Translations under genes and position numbers: made by a program
NCBI RefSeq assembly: GCF_004010955.1
Contig: NZ_CP025227.1
Location: 3,038,001-3,102,000 of the forward strand
Direction of reading: 5' to 3'
Length of the DNA: 64,000 bases
DNA from: Actinomyces wuliandei
Lineage (GTDB): Bacteria; Actinomycetota; Actinomycetes; Actinomycetales; Actinomycetaceae
Notes under the pieces: generated by a model
What the model saw: only the letters and a program-made list of their open reading frames with translations
What the model was told of the DNA's origin: nothing
The model's database searches: none
In this document: piece after piece, positions 1 to 7,896 of the stretch
Layout of the letters: each line of letters starts with the position of its first letter
How positions within the stretch are numbered: position 1 is the stretch's first letter

Positions 1-369
1 GTAGTAGGCGGCGTTGGCGGCGGTAGGGACTGTGGCCATGAGCGAGGCCAGGTAGGAGGCGCCGCCGACACGCTCCAGCTCGCCCCGCTTGGCCAGCTCG
101 TCGGCAACGATGAGCGGGTCGGCAGGCTCGGACCGGTTGTAGATCTCGACGATCGCGTCGAAGACCAGCTCGTGGGCCGAGCGGTAGAACTCGGGGCCGC
201 GCAGCACCTCAATGACGTCGGTGATGGCCTCCTTACTCAGCAGCATCCCACCCAGCGTGGCCATCTCCGCGTCAAGGTCCTGAGGAGGGAGCCGGTCGAA
301 GGCAGAGTCCCCCCGGTCCCCCCGCGCCCCCCGGGAGGGGACAGCCTCCATCCCGTCCGTTCCGTCCAT
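1..369 (-). CDS. dnaB: Replicative DNA helicase DnaB, N-terminal part (runs off the left edge)
   Basis: Only the first 123 codons are inside the window; the reading frame is open to base 1. Translation of the minus strand from the ATG at 369 gives the DnaB N-terminal domain, including RLPPQDLDAEMATLGGML, FYRSAHELVFDAI and LASLMATVPTAANAAYY. DnaB unwinds DNA at the replication fork as a hexamer, and this domain forms the trimer-of-dimers collar that contacts primase. The ATG is preceded by AGGAAGG at 8 bases, which supports this start. It lies downstream of rpsF-ssb-rpsR-rplI in the same orientation, the usual actinobacterial order, but an unrelated MATE gene on the other strand separates it from rplI, so it needs its own promoter in 370-853. 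Confidence 0.9.
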   Translation of the reverse strand, partial: MDGTDGMEAVPSRGARGDRGDSAFDRLPPQDLDAEMATLGGMLLSKEAITDVIEVLRGPEFYRSAHELVFDAIVEIYNRSEPADPLIVADELAKRGELERVGGASYLASLMATVPTAANAAYY

Positions 370-543
370 CCGAACCCGCCTTCCTACGCCCCCTGCGTGA
401 ACCCGCTCCCAGACACGACCCGGCGCCACCCGGCACGGGATGCTGCCAGCACCGCCGAGCCTCGCGCGCGCGAGACCTTAGCGCCAACGGACCGCGCTCG
501 CAAACCCTCAGGTTGAACATCCTGGGGAGAACACCCACTAGGT

Positions 544-800
544 TGTGGACTCCACCCACAGGCTTGGGGACACCACGCTGACATCATGGGGACAGTCATG
601 TGGACCAGACGTGGTGATCCCCGGAACACGACCACTAAACCCTTGACATAGCAGGCAAAAGTCAGTACAGGACACCCATAGGAACTTCCCACCGGATCAC
701 AATGTGAGTCTGTGGAAAGGTGGGAATCCCTGTGGACAAAGGTCACGTCGAGGTTGAGGTCCGCAGCCCCGGGGAGCCTCTGACCACCAGATTGTCAACA
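544..800. promoter_or_regulatory. Cluster of DnaA-box-like sites between dnaB and the MATE gene
   Basis: The 484-base spacer 370-853 has no gene. It contains TGTGGACAA at 731-739, which is exactly the reverse complement of TTGTCCACA, the preferred actinobacterial DnaA box. Near matches are TGTGGAAAG at 711-719, TTGTCAACA at 792-800, and TGTGGACTC at 544-552, the last facing a CCACA at 556-560. The group suggests DnaA-responsive control of dnaB; single near-matches occur by chance, so only the cluster is informative. No AT-rich unwinding element is obvious, so I do not call this an origin. Confidence 0.4.
643..671 (+). promoter_or_regulatory. Possible sigma-70-type promoter for the MATE gene
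   Basis: TTGACA at 643-648 is a perfect -35 hexamer. With a 17-base spacer the -10 would be TACAGG at 666-671, a weak match. It points toward the MATE gene, about 180 bases away. Confidence 0.25.
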
Positions 801-853
801 GTTTTCCCCAAGCTCACCTCCACTTATGAGCGCTGCTGTCCACCACCACCGCA

Positions 854-2341
854 GTGGGACACGCAGTAGGACACAATGACGCGGTGCACGCCGCTCCCAC
901 CGCCCCCGGCCTGAACCGTCGCATCCTGTCCCTGGCAGTACCCGCGCTGGGGGCGCTCGTCGCCGAGCCACTCTTCGTCCTCATCGACTCGGCCATGGTG
1001 GGCCACCTGGGGACCACCAGCCTGGCAGGGCTGTCCCTGGCCTCGACAGTGCTCACGACCACCGTGGGCCTGTTCGTGTTTCTCGCCTACGCCACGACAG
1101 CCACCACAGCCAGGCTCCTGGGAGCGGGGCGCCAGGCCGACGGCCTGCGGGCCGGGCTTGACGGCATCTGGCTCGGCCTGGTCCTGGGCGTGGCGGGCGC
1201 GGTAGCCCTGGCTGCCGTCGCCCCATGGCTCGTCGAGGCGATGGGAGCCCGGGCGCAGGTGGCTCAGGCGGCCCGTTCCTACCTGTGGGCCTCCGCCCCC
1301 GGTCTGCCAGGCATGCTGGTGGTCCTGGCGGCTACCGGCACGCTGCGAGGACTGCTGGACACCCGCACGCCCTTTGTCGTGGCAACAGCGGGAGCCCTGC
1401 TCAACGTCGTCCTCAACGCCGCCCTGGTCTACGGCCTGGACCTGGGCATCGTCGGCTCCGGCGCAGGAACAGCGCTGGCCCAGACCCTGATGGCCCTGGC
1501 GCTGGTGCGGCCCCTGATCGGGGAGGCCCATGCCCGGGGTGTGCCCGCAGTACCTCGGCGCGCAGGACTCCGCGCCTCGCTGGGCAACGGGCTGCCGCTC
1601 CTGGTCCGCACCCTCAGCCTGCGCACCGCCATCCTGGTCACCGTGTGGGCCGCGACGGCACAGGGACCCACTGCACTGGCCGCCCACCAGGTGGTGACCG
1701 CCGTGTGGAACCTCGCCGCCTTCGCACTGGACGCCCTGGCGATCGCCGCCCAGGCGCTGGTGGGCACCTCCCTGGGGCGGGCAGAGGCCTCACGAGCCTC
1801 CCAGCCTGCTCCGGCCAGAGACCCCGGCCCAGAACCCGGTACTCGGTCCCCGACCGACCCGCAGCACGGGCAGCGGGGAGAGACCAGCCGGAAGGAGCCA
1901 AGCTGGCAGGTGGATGACGTCCTGCGCCGGACACTGGCATGGGGGGTGGTGACCGGAAGTGGTATCGGCACGGCTGTCGCCGTGTCCAGCCCCTGGCTTC
2001 CCCGCCTGTTCACCTCGGAGCCTGCCGTGGTCCTCACGGCAACACCAAGTCTCCTGGTCGCCGCCTCCGCTATGCCTCTGGCCGGGGCCGTCTACCTGTT
2101 CGACGGCGTCCTCATGGGTGCAGGGGACGGCGGCTACCTCGCCCGCGCTGGCCTGATGACCCTGGTGCCCTACGTGCCCCTGGCGGTCCTGGTCAGTCGT
2201 ACCTGGCCCGCTGGCGACCTCGGCGGTGGTGTGCCAGCACCTGGCCTGCTGTGGCTATGGCTGGCCTTCGCCTGGGTGTTCATGGGTGCCAGGGCAGTCA
2301 CCACCGGCCTGCGCGCACGCGGGACCGCCTGGCGCAGGTAG
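854..2341 (+). CDS. MATE family efflux transporter (DinF-like)
   Basis: A 495-residue polytopic membrane protein that matches the multidrug and toxin extrusion family, which exports cationic or organic compounds in exchange for Na+ or H+. The N-terminal motif RILSLAVPALGALVAEPLF followed by IDSAMVGHLG is typical of the DinF branch, and a second repeat half starts near residue 355. About 12 membrane segments are apparent. A hydrophilic Pro/Gly/Ser-rich stretch of about 40 residues (roughly 310-350) splits the two halves and is longer than usual. The start is a GTG at 854; an in-frame stop at 827-829 rules out anything much further upstream, and a GTG at 884 is the alternative. There is no clear ribosome binding site. 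It is convergent with rplI and separated from it by a strong hairpin. The substrate cannot be told from sequence. Confidence 0.85.
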   Translation: MGHAVGHNDAVHAAPTAPGLNRRILSLAVPALGALVAEPLFVLIDSAMVGHLGTTSLAGLSLASTVLTTTVGLFVFLAYATTATTARLLGAGRQADGLRAGLDGIWLGLVLGVAGAVALAAVAPWLVEAMGARAQVAQAARSYLWASAPGLPGMLVVLAATGTLRGLLDTRTPFVVATAGALLNVVLNAALVYGLDLGIVGSGAGTALAQTLMALALVRPLIGEAHARGVPAVPRRAGLRASLGNGLPLLVRTLSLRTAILVTVWAATAQGPTALAAHQVVTAVWNLAAFALDALAIAAQALVGTSLGRAEASRASQPAPARDPGPEPGTRSPTDPQHGQRGETSRKEPSWQVDDVLRRTLAWGVVTGSGIGTAVAVSSPWLPRLFTSEPAVVLTATPSLLVAASAMPLAGAVYLFDGVLMGAGDGGYLARAGLMTLVPYVPLAVLVSRTWPAGDLGGGVPAPGLLWLWLAFAWVFMGARAVTTGLRARGTAWRR

Positions 2342-2349
2342 CACAGGCA

Positions 2350-2396
2350 CCGGACCCGCTTCTCACCCGTTGCACACAGGCGGGAAGCGGGTCCGG
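2350..2396. terminator. Bidirectional terminator between the MATE gene and rplI
   Basis: A perfect 13-bp inverted repeat: CCGGACCCGCTTC at 2350-2362 and GAAGCGGGTCCGG at 2384-2396, with a 21-base loop. It starts 9 bases after the MATE stop codon and lies between two convergent genes. There is no U-tract, which is common for GC-rich actinobacterial terminators. Confidence 0.7.
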
Positions 2397-2434
2397 CAGA
2401 CGCAAGAGGTCCTGGCTAGGCAGTCACCTGCCGG

Positions 2435-2890
2435 TCAGCGGGCTGCGACGACATTGACCTCAAGACGGGCGACGACGTCGGCGTGCAGCCGAACCGAGCC
2501 GCTGTGGCGACCGGTGGACTTGATCGGAGGAGTCATGTCGATCTTGCGACGGTCAAGAGCGGGACCGCCCGCCTCCTTGACCGCCTCGGCCAGCGTAGCC
2601 GTGGTCACCGCGCCAAAGAGGCGTCCACCGGCACCGGCCCTGGCCGTCACGGTCACGACGTTCCCGTTGAGCCAGTCGCGAGCTGCGTGGGCCTGGTCGA
2701 GGGAGTGGATGGCCCGACGCCGACGCGCCTCGTTCATCTGGTCGATCTGGCGCTGGGCACCCTTGGTCCAGGGCGTGGCCAGCTTGCGGGGCACCAGATA
2801 GTTACGGGCGTACCCGTCCTTGACCTCCACGACCTCACCTGCGGCGCCCAGGTTGGCGACGTCATGGGTGAGAATCAGCTTGGTTGTCAT
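2435..2890 (-). CDS. rplI: 50S ribosomal protein L9 (bL9)
   Basis: A 151-residue protein matching bL9 over its whole length: N-terminal KLILTHDVANLGAAGEVVEV and the helix motif GYARNYLVPRKLATPWTKG, a long connecting helix, and a C-terminal rRNA-binding domain with LFGAVTTATLAEAV. L9 binds 23S rRNA and helps keep the reading frame. It follows rpsR by 15 bases in the rpsF-ssb-rpsR-rplI operon and is the last gene before a terminator hairpin. Length is normal for the family. Confidence 0.97.
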   Translation of the reverse strand: MTTKLILTHDVANLGAAGEVVEVKDGYARNYLVPRKLATPWTKGAQRQIDQMNEARRRRAIHSLDQAHAARDWLNGNVVTVTARAGAGGRLFGAVTTATLAEAVKEAGGPALDRRKIDMTPPIKSTGRHSGSVRLHADVVARLEVNVVAAR

Positions 2891-2905
2891 CTCAGCACCC
2901 TCCTG

Positions 2906-3142
2906 TCAGCGAGCCGAGCTCGAGTAGGGAAGCAGCGCCATCTCCCGGGCGTTCTTCACAGCCTTGGCGATCTTGCGCTGGTCCTGGACAGAGACACCCG
3001 TGACACGGCGGGCACGGATCTTGCCCCGGTCGGAGATGAACTTGCGCAGGGTCGCCGTGTCCTTGTAGTCGATCCTGCCGACCTTGACGGTCTTGACCGG
3101 ACTGACCTTCTTCTTGGGCTTGCGAAGTTGGGGCTTCGCCAT
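2906..3142 (-). CDS. rpsR: 30S ribosomal protein S18 (bS18), form without zinc cysteines
   Basis: A 78-residue protein with the S18 core [20 protein letters not shown] and [20 protein letters not shown], ending [16 protein letters not shown]18 pairs with S6 on the 30S platform. The Cys-x-x-Cys found in zinc-containing S18 paralogues is absent: the segment before IDYKD reads [14 protein letters not shown]. This is therefore the Zn-independent type, usual for the copy in the ssb operon. A separate zinc-type paralogue elsewhere in the genome would be normal for actinobacteria but is not in the window. Confidence 0.96.
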   Translation of the reverse strand: MAKPQLRKPKKKVSPVKTVKVGRIDYKDTATLRKFISDRGKIRARRVTGVSVQDQRKIAKAVKNAREMALLPYSSSAR

Positions 3143-3281
3143 AGTGGTACTCCTTGGTCTGAGCGCCTGGGCGCTCCACGAGATGATTCAGGTGAGTGGG
3201 GGAACGGCAGGGCCTCAGTGGTGTCAACGGTGCCAGCGGTGCCGTCCCGGGGGACAGCACCGCGCTGGGCGCGCACGCCGG

Positions 3282-3860
3282 TCAGAACGGGGGCTCGTCC
3301 CCGAATGAGGTGGAGCCACCCGTGGCCCAGGGGTCGTCGGGGGCGCCGCCAGCCGGGGCGTTGTAGCTGGGTTGGCCGCCAAAGCCGCCCTGCTGCCCTC
3401 CCTGGCCGCCAAAACCACCCTGCGGTTGACCACCAAAACCGCCCTGGGGACCTCCCTGGCCGCCGAAGCCACCCTGGCCTCCCCCCTGGCCGCCACGCGG
3501 GTTGCGGGTGACCTGGGCCTTGGCGTACCGCAGCGAGGGGCCGATCTCATCGACCTGCATCTCTACCACGGTGCGGTTCTCCCCCTCACGGGTGGTGAAG
3601 GACCGCTGGACCAAGCGCCCCTGGACGATGACACGGGTGCCCTTGGTCAAGGACTCCGCCACGTTCTCCGCAGCGTCCCTCCAGATGGAGCAGCGCATGA
3701 ACAGGGTCTCCCCGTCACGCCACTCCTGGGCCTGGCGGTCAAAGGTGCGCGGCGTGGAGGCCACGGTGAACGACGCGACCGCAGCCCCGGACGGGGTGAA
3801 GCGCATCTCGGGGTCCGCCGTCAGGTTTCCCACGACGGTGATGACAGTGTCTCCAGCCAT
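3282..3860 (-). CDS. ssb: Single-stranded DNA-binding protein
   Basis: A 192-residue SSB. The OB-fold occupies about residues 1-115 ([20 protein letters not shown] at the start, [21 protein letters not shown] in the middle in two conserved blocks). It is followed by a Gly/Gln/Phe-rich flexible linker (repeats of GGQGG and GGFGGQ) and the acidic tip DEPPF that recruits repair and replication proteins. It coats single-stranded DNA during replication and repair. It lies between rpsF and rpsR, the standard bacterial arrangement. The linker DNA is repetitive and could vary in length between strains. Confidence 0.97.
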   Translation of the reverse strand: MAGDTVITVVGNLTADPEMRFTPSGAAVASFTVASTPRTFDRQAQEWRDGETLFMRCSIWRDAAENVAESLTKGTRVIVQGRLVQRSFTTREGENRTVVEMQVDEIGPSLRYAKAQVTRNPRGGQGGGQGGFGGQGGPQGGFGGQPQGGFGGQGGQQGGFGGQPSYNAPAGGAPDDPWATGGSTSFGDEPPF

Positions 3861-3885
3861 AGGTTTCTCCGTTCCCGGTAGAGGC

Positions 3886-4173
3886 TCAGGCCTCGGGGCG
3901 CAGCAGCTTGGTACGCAGGACAGTCTCGTTGAGGCCGAGCTGGCGGTCGAGCTCCCGAGCGGTCTCAGGGGTCACCGTCATGTCCACAACGGCGTAGATG
4001 CCCTCGGACTTCTTGTTGATCTCATAGGCCAGGCGGCGCTTGCCCCAGATGTCGACCTTGTCCACGGTGCCCCCGCTGCTGGGGACAACCTGCAGCATCT
4101 TCTCCAGCGCGGAGCCGACAGTGCGCTCATCCGTGGCAGGGTCGAGGATGATCATGATCTCGTAGTGACGCAT
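3886..4173 (-). CDS. rpsF: 30S ribosomal protein S6 (bS6)
   Basis: A 95-residue protein beginning [19 protein letters not shown] and containing [19 protein letters not shown], both diagnostic of bS6. It ends [17 protein letters not shown]. It binds 16S rRNA together with S18. I chose the ATG at 4173, although the frame is open further upstream, because GAGGAGGTGG lies directly before it with good spacing and S6 proteins start at this residue. It is the first gene of the rpsF-ssb-rpsR-rplI operon. Confidence 0.96.
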   Translation of the reverse strand: MRHYEIMIILDPATDERTVGSALEKMLQVVPSSGGTVDKVDIWGKRRLAYEINKKSEGIYAVVDMTVTPETARELDRQLGLNETVLRTKLLRPEA

Positions 4174-4204
4174 GCTTGGTACCCACCTCCTCTGGTCTTC
4201 AGCG

Positions 4205-4223
4205 GTCACGGTCCTTCCGTGAC
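4205..4223 (-). promoter_or_regulatory. Leader hairpin before rpsF, possible S6:S18 autoregulatory element
   Basis: The 330-base spacer 4174-4503 has no gene. It holds a perfect 7-bp hairpin, GTCACGG at 4205-4211 and CCGTGAC at 4217-4223, 31 bases upstream of the rpsF start. Read on the minus strand it carries GGACCG across the loop and stem. Many bacteria have an rpsF leader RNA bound by the S6:S18 complex with conserved GGA and CCG elements; the resemblance here is loose. Confidence 0.3.
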
Positions 4224-4503
4224 AGGAGGGTGATGCGTACGGCGCACCGCGCGACAGGAGACCTGGTACAGGACCGTACAGGAACTCTGACGCAGACCGG
4301 CGCAGCCAGTGGTCCAGACTACCGGAGACCAGGCGGGGCCAAGAAGACCCGGCAGGCTGGTCTGACGTGCCGTGTCACACGTCGCCACGGCCCGGCCCGG
4401 CGACCCGCAACCAGGACACACGCCCCGGCAGGAGCAGGCCGGTGCAGGCCGTGAGGATGTGCAGGTAGGGGAGAGAGCATCTCCCTCAGGGAGGGGGCAG
4501 GGC

Positions 4504-7101
4504 TCAGCCGCCTTCCGCGCCCTGGTCGCCCTGCTGGTTCTGGCCCTGGTTGTTCTGCTGGTTCTGGTTCTGGTTGTTCTGCTGGCCCTGGTTGTTCTGC
4601 TGGTTCTGGTTGTTCTGCTGGTTCTGGTTGTTCTGCTGGCCCTGGTTGTTCTGCTGGCCCTGGTTGTTCTGCTGGCCCTGGTTGTTCTGCTGGCCCTGGG
4701 AGTCACCACCAAGGTCATCCTGGTCAGCATCCCCACCAGGGTTGCCCGGCTCCTCCTGCTCAGCCGTCGGCTGAGCAGGTGCCTCGGTGGCAGGGGCCTC
4801 CTCGGTGGCAGGGGCCTCCTCGGTCGTCGGCTCCTGCACAGGAGCCTCCTCAACAGGTGCCTCGGTGGCAGGCGCCTGCTCCTGGGGCCCGGAGTCGGTG
4901 GAGGGCTGGTAGTCCTCGGCAACCTCGCCCGCCTCTCCATGGATTGCGCCGCGGGTGTAAGAGCCAGCCGTGCGCTCGGGGAAGGCCTCGACAGGGACGT
5001 CCTCCAGCGCCACCGACATGTAGTCGACAAAGATGTCCGCCGGGTAGGTGGAGCCGGTGATCTCGGTGTACTCGCCCCAGGGAGTGATCGACTCCTCCGT
5101 CCCGCCCTCACCCGACTGGTAGAGAGTCACCGCCGTCACCACTTGTGGGGTGAAGCCGACGAACTGGGCGGACTTGTTGTCCGAGGAGGAGCCGGTCTTG
5201 GCGGCGATAGGACGCCCCAGAGCGAGTGCCTTGGTCGCGCTCCCCTCGTTGACCACCTGCTGGAGGGCGTAGTCCGCGTCCGCCATGACCCCTTCCTCAA
5301 ACTCCTGGGACCCCTCTGTGGGGGCCGCGTAGGCGACTGCGCCCTCCGAGTTCTTCACAGTGCCCACGATGTGGGTGTCGCGCTTGACCCCCTGAGCGGC
5401 AAAGGTGGAGTAGGCCCCGGCGATGTCGATCGTGTGCGGGGAGGCCGAGCCCAGCACGTTCTGGATGTAGTCGTTCATCCCCTGGGTGTCCTCCGGGTAG
5501 CCGGCACGGACGGCTGCCTCGTTGGTCAGCTCGGGTCCCACGTCCTGGTTGAGCTGGAGGTAGGGGGTGTTGATCGAGTGCGCAGTGGACTTCACCAGGT
5601 CTGACCAGCCATAGGAGGCGTTCTGGTAGTTCTGGAACTGGTGGCCCGCAATGGTCATGGGCGAGTCGCCCATGTACCCGTTCGCCAGCGTCGCCCCGTT
5701 TTCCAGCGCCGCCACCAGCGCAAAGGGCTTGTAGGTGGACCCAGCCTGGGCCATGGCGTCAGTCGCGGTATTGACCTGGTTGGTCAGGTAGTCGTCCCCT
5801 CCGTAGAGGGAGAGGATCCCCCCGGTCGAGGCGTCGACGGAGACCAGGGCCACGTGCAGGTTCTCCGAGTGCCCCTCCGGCAGACCCTGGGCAGAGGCGA
5901 CAGCCGCGTCCTGGTCGGTCTTGTCGATCGTGGTGACAATCTGGAAGCCACCGGTGTCGATCTCCTCCTCGCTCAGGCCAGCCTTCTCCTGGAGCTCGGT
6001 ACGTACCATCTGCAGCAGGTAGCCGTTGGTACCGGCGTAGACCTGCTCCGTGCTCGGCGTGATCGTCTCCGGGAAGGCTGCGGAGTCATACTCCTCCTGG
6101 GTGATGTAGCCGTCCTCAAGCATGTAGTCCATGACCCGTTCCCACCGCGCCTCAGCCTGGTCCGGGTTCACCGCAGGGTCCCAGGAGGTGGGAGAGGGCA
6201 GGACGCCGGCCAGCAGGGCCGACTCCGAGACGGTCAGGTCCACCGCAGACTTGTCGAAGAAGGCCTGGGCCGCAGTCTCAATGCCGTAGGCGCCTCGCCC
6301 GTAGTAGACGGTGTTGAGGTAGGCGCCCAGGATCTCCTCCTTCGACTGCTGCTGGTCGATCTTGATGGCCATAATGGCTTGCTGGAACTTGCCGAAGTAG
6401 GAGCTGGTGGTGTCGACGTAGTAGTTCTTGACGTACTGCTGCGTCAACGTGGACGCACCCTGGGTCTCACCCCCGCGGAGGTTGTTCCACAGTGCCCGGG
6501 CGATGCCTCGGGGGTCCACACCGCTGTTGGAGTAGAAGGAGCGGTCCTCAGAGGCCACCACGGCGTTGCCCATGTAGTCCGGCAGGGAGTCGGCGTCCAC
6601 CACCTTCCGGTTGTGCTCGGCAAACTTGCCCATCGCGGTGGTCCCGTCGGAGTAGTAGACGGTCGTGGCCTGCGCCAGGGCGAACTCGTTGGGCTCAGGG
6701 ACCCTGATGGTGGCATAGGCGTAGGCAAAAGTACCGACCACGGCCAGGACCATGAAGAGGAAGCTCCCCAGGACAAAGCGCCAGCTCGGAAGCCAGCGCC
6801 GTACCGGTCCCCTTCCGGCGCGCGGGTAGTTGAGGAAACGACGTCGTGCCTTGGCTCCTGCGCTCCCTGCAGCCCCGGCGCTGTCCGCCGCAGCCGACAC
6901 AGCCGTGTCTGACCCCCGGTGCGCCCGGTCTGCGGACCTGCGGGCCCAGGGAAGACGGGGAAACGTGCGAGTGGATGCCCCAGAGGAGTCACTCCCCTCG
7001 CGCTCAGCGCTCGCCACCTGAGCAAGTTTCTTGCCGCTAGGACGAGAGCCACCCGGGTTCATGTTGTCTGCCACGCGCTCCTCGCTTCGGTTGACGGCCA
7101 T
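4504..7101 (-). CDS. Bifunctional class A penicillin-binding protein (transglycosylase/transpeptidase) with Gln/Asn-rich tail
   Basis: A large cell-wall synthase of about 865 residues. A basic cytoplasmic N-terminus is followed by one membrane segment near residues 100-125 (RFVLGSFLFMVLAVVGTFAY). Then comes a family 51 glycosyltransferase domain with EDRSFYSNSGVDPRGIARA near residue 184 and GASTLTQQYVKNYY, and a transpeptidase domain with the serine motif STYK near residue 455, an SIN motif, and KTGSS near residue 635. It polymerises and cross-links peptidoglycan outside the membrane. The C-terminal 150 residues are Pro/Glu/Ala-rich, then nearly pure Gln, Asn and Gly. The start is uncertain: ATG at 7101 is used, ATG at 7062 (behind GAGGAG at 15 bases) is the alternative, and the far-upstream TTG at 7119 is unlikely. 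It lies upstream of rpsF on the same strand, a common actinobacterial neighbour. Confidence 0.93.
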   Translation of the reverse strand: MAVNRSEERVADNMNPGGSRPSGKKLAQVASAEREGSDSSGASTRTFPRLPWARRSADRAHRGSDTAVSAAADSAGAAGSAGAKARRRFLNYPRAGRGPVRRWLPSWRFVLGSFLFMVLAVVGTFAYAYATIRVPEPNEFALAQATTVYYSDGTTAMGKFAEHNRKVVDADSLPDYMGNAVVASEDRSFYSNSGVDPRGIARALWNNLRGGETQGASTLTQQYVKNYYVDTTSSYFGKFQQAIMAIKIDQQQSKEEILGAYLNTVYYGRGAYGIETAAQAFFDKSAVDLTVSESALLAGVLPSPTSWDPAVNPDQAEARWERVMDYMLEDGYITQEEYDSAAFPETITPSTEQVYAGTNGYLLQMVRTELQEKAGLSEEEIDTGGFQIVTTIDKTDQDAAVASAQGLPEGHSENLHVALVSVDASTGGILSLYGGDDYLTNQVNTATDAMAQAGSTYKPFALVAALENGATLANGYMGDSPMTIAGHQFQNYQNASYGWSDLVKSTAHSINTPYLQLNQDVGPELTNEAAVRAGYPEDTQGMNDYIQNVLGSASPHTIDIAGAYSTFAAQGVKRDTHIVGTVKNSEGAVAYAAPTEGSQEFEEGVMADADYALQQVVNEGSATKALALGRPIAAKTGSSSDNKSAQFVGFTPQVVTAVTLYQSGEGGTEESITPWGEYTEITGSTYPADIFVDYMSVALEDVPVEAFPERTAGSYTRGAIHGEAGEVAEDYQPSTDSGPQEQAPATEAPVEEAPVQEPTTEEAPATEEAPATEAPAQPTAEQEEPGNPGGDADQDDLGGDSQGQQNNQGQQNNQGQQNNQGQQNNQNQQNNQNQQNNQGQQNNQNQNQQNNQGQNQQGDQGAEGG
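4530..4700 (-). repeat. Tandem repeat coding for a QNNQGQ-type low-complexity tail
   Basis: Head-to-tail units of about 15-18 bases (ctggttgttctgctggccc and variants on the plus strand) encode QQNNQGQ and QQNNQNQ blocks near the C-terminus of the class A PBP. The units are multiples of three, so copy-number change would lengthen or shorten the tail without a frameshift. Confidence 0.85.
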
Positions 7102-7606
7102 GACATCGGTTGACACCAACCGTTGCGGTCGGTCTCGACTGGCACCGCCTCAGCACCTGCCGGTACCAGCAGACGGCAGGCGACGCCTGCGCGACGGACC
7201 TCCTGCACGGAGTCCGTTCACACGAGGATAGTAGCCTTGCCCCTTACTCGCGCTGTGAGGTTTGCCCCGCCCCACCGCCTCGGTCCGACACGGGCCTGGC
7301 TGCTCCCAGAAGGTGAGGAGACGCGCCCAGGGGGCAGGCTCCGGGGCGGCACCAGACCGTCCCGCCGTGCCAGGGCCTGCCACTCCAGCCCTACCGGCCG
7401 CACACGTCCAGGCCAGCCCGAGGCCGCACCCGGCCGCGCGGGCCTGGACCCAGCACCCCCGTCAGCCCCGGTCTCTACGCGACCAAGTACACACCGGCAG
7501 TCTGAGCGGTCCTGCCGGTCTCACCGGTGCAGCGGTGCGGGGCACGGACGCACTCGGACACACCGACAGGTCGGCCGCGACTGACGACAGGACCAGGACT
7601 CGACTG

Positions 7607-7675
7607 ATGACAAAAGGCCTGCCCAGACCAGAAGACTCATGACAAAAGACCTATCTGCTCCACGATAGTCTTCTG
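7607..7675. repeat. Direct repeat plus inverted repeat upstream of the P-type ATPase
   Basis: ATGACAAAAGGCCT at 7607-7620 recurs as ATGACAAAAGACCT at 7639-7652 (13 of 14 bases, start-to-start 32 bases). Overlapping it, a 9-bp inverted repeat has arms CAGAAGACT at 7629-7637 and AGTCTTCTG at 7667-7675. The arrangement is that of a regulator-binding region; the regulator is unknown. Confidence 0.55.
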
Positions 7676-7691
7676 TGCGGGCGCCCGAGAC

Positions 7692-7739
7692 GTCGGTTCC
7701 CGTGGACGGCATGTGCGATGGTCGCCCACGGGAACCGAC
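7692..7739. repeat. Perfect 14-bp inverted repeat upstream of the P-type ATPase
   Basis: GTCGGTTCCCGTGG at 7692-7705 and its exact reverse complement CCACGGGAACCGAC at 7726-7739, separated by 20 bases. There is no T-tract, and the upstream gene is divergent, so a terminator role is unlikely. It could be an operator or a leader RNA hairpin for the ATPase, whose start codon is 158 bases downstream. Confidence 0.6.
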
Positions 7740-7896
7740 AACCCAAACGCACTGGCGCTCTTCTGGCCGTACCCCGCTCTCAGGTACGCTCCCAGGCACT
7801 CTGCACCACCATCGGCAGCCCCTGTGACTCCTCTCTTACCTCCTCTCCAGGTGTCAGGCTTGCCAGGAGAAACTGCTCCTGCTGGGATGCTGACCC

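Larger units (their letters stand above)
7102..7896. other. Gene-free spacer with repeats in its right half
   Basis: There is no credible gene here: open frames in this GC-rich DNA show no family motif and no ribosome binding site. The left part (7102-7600) shows no feature I can name. The right part holds the direct repeats and inverted repeats listed separately, immediately upstream of the P-type ATPase, so it is most likely the control region of that gene. Confidence 0.6.
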
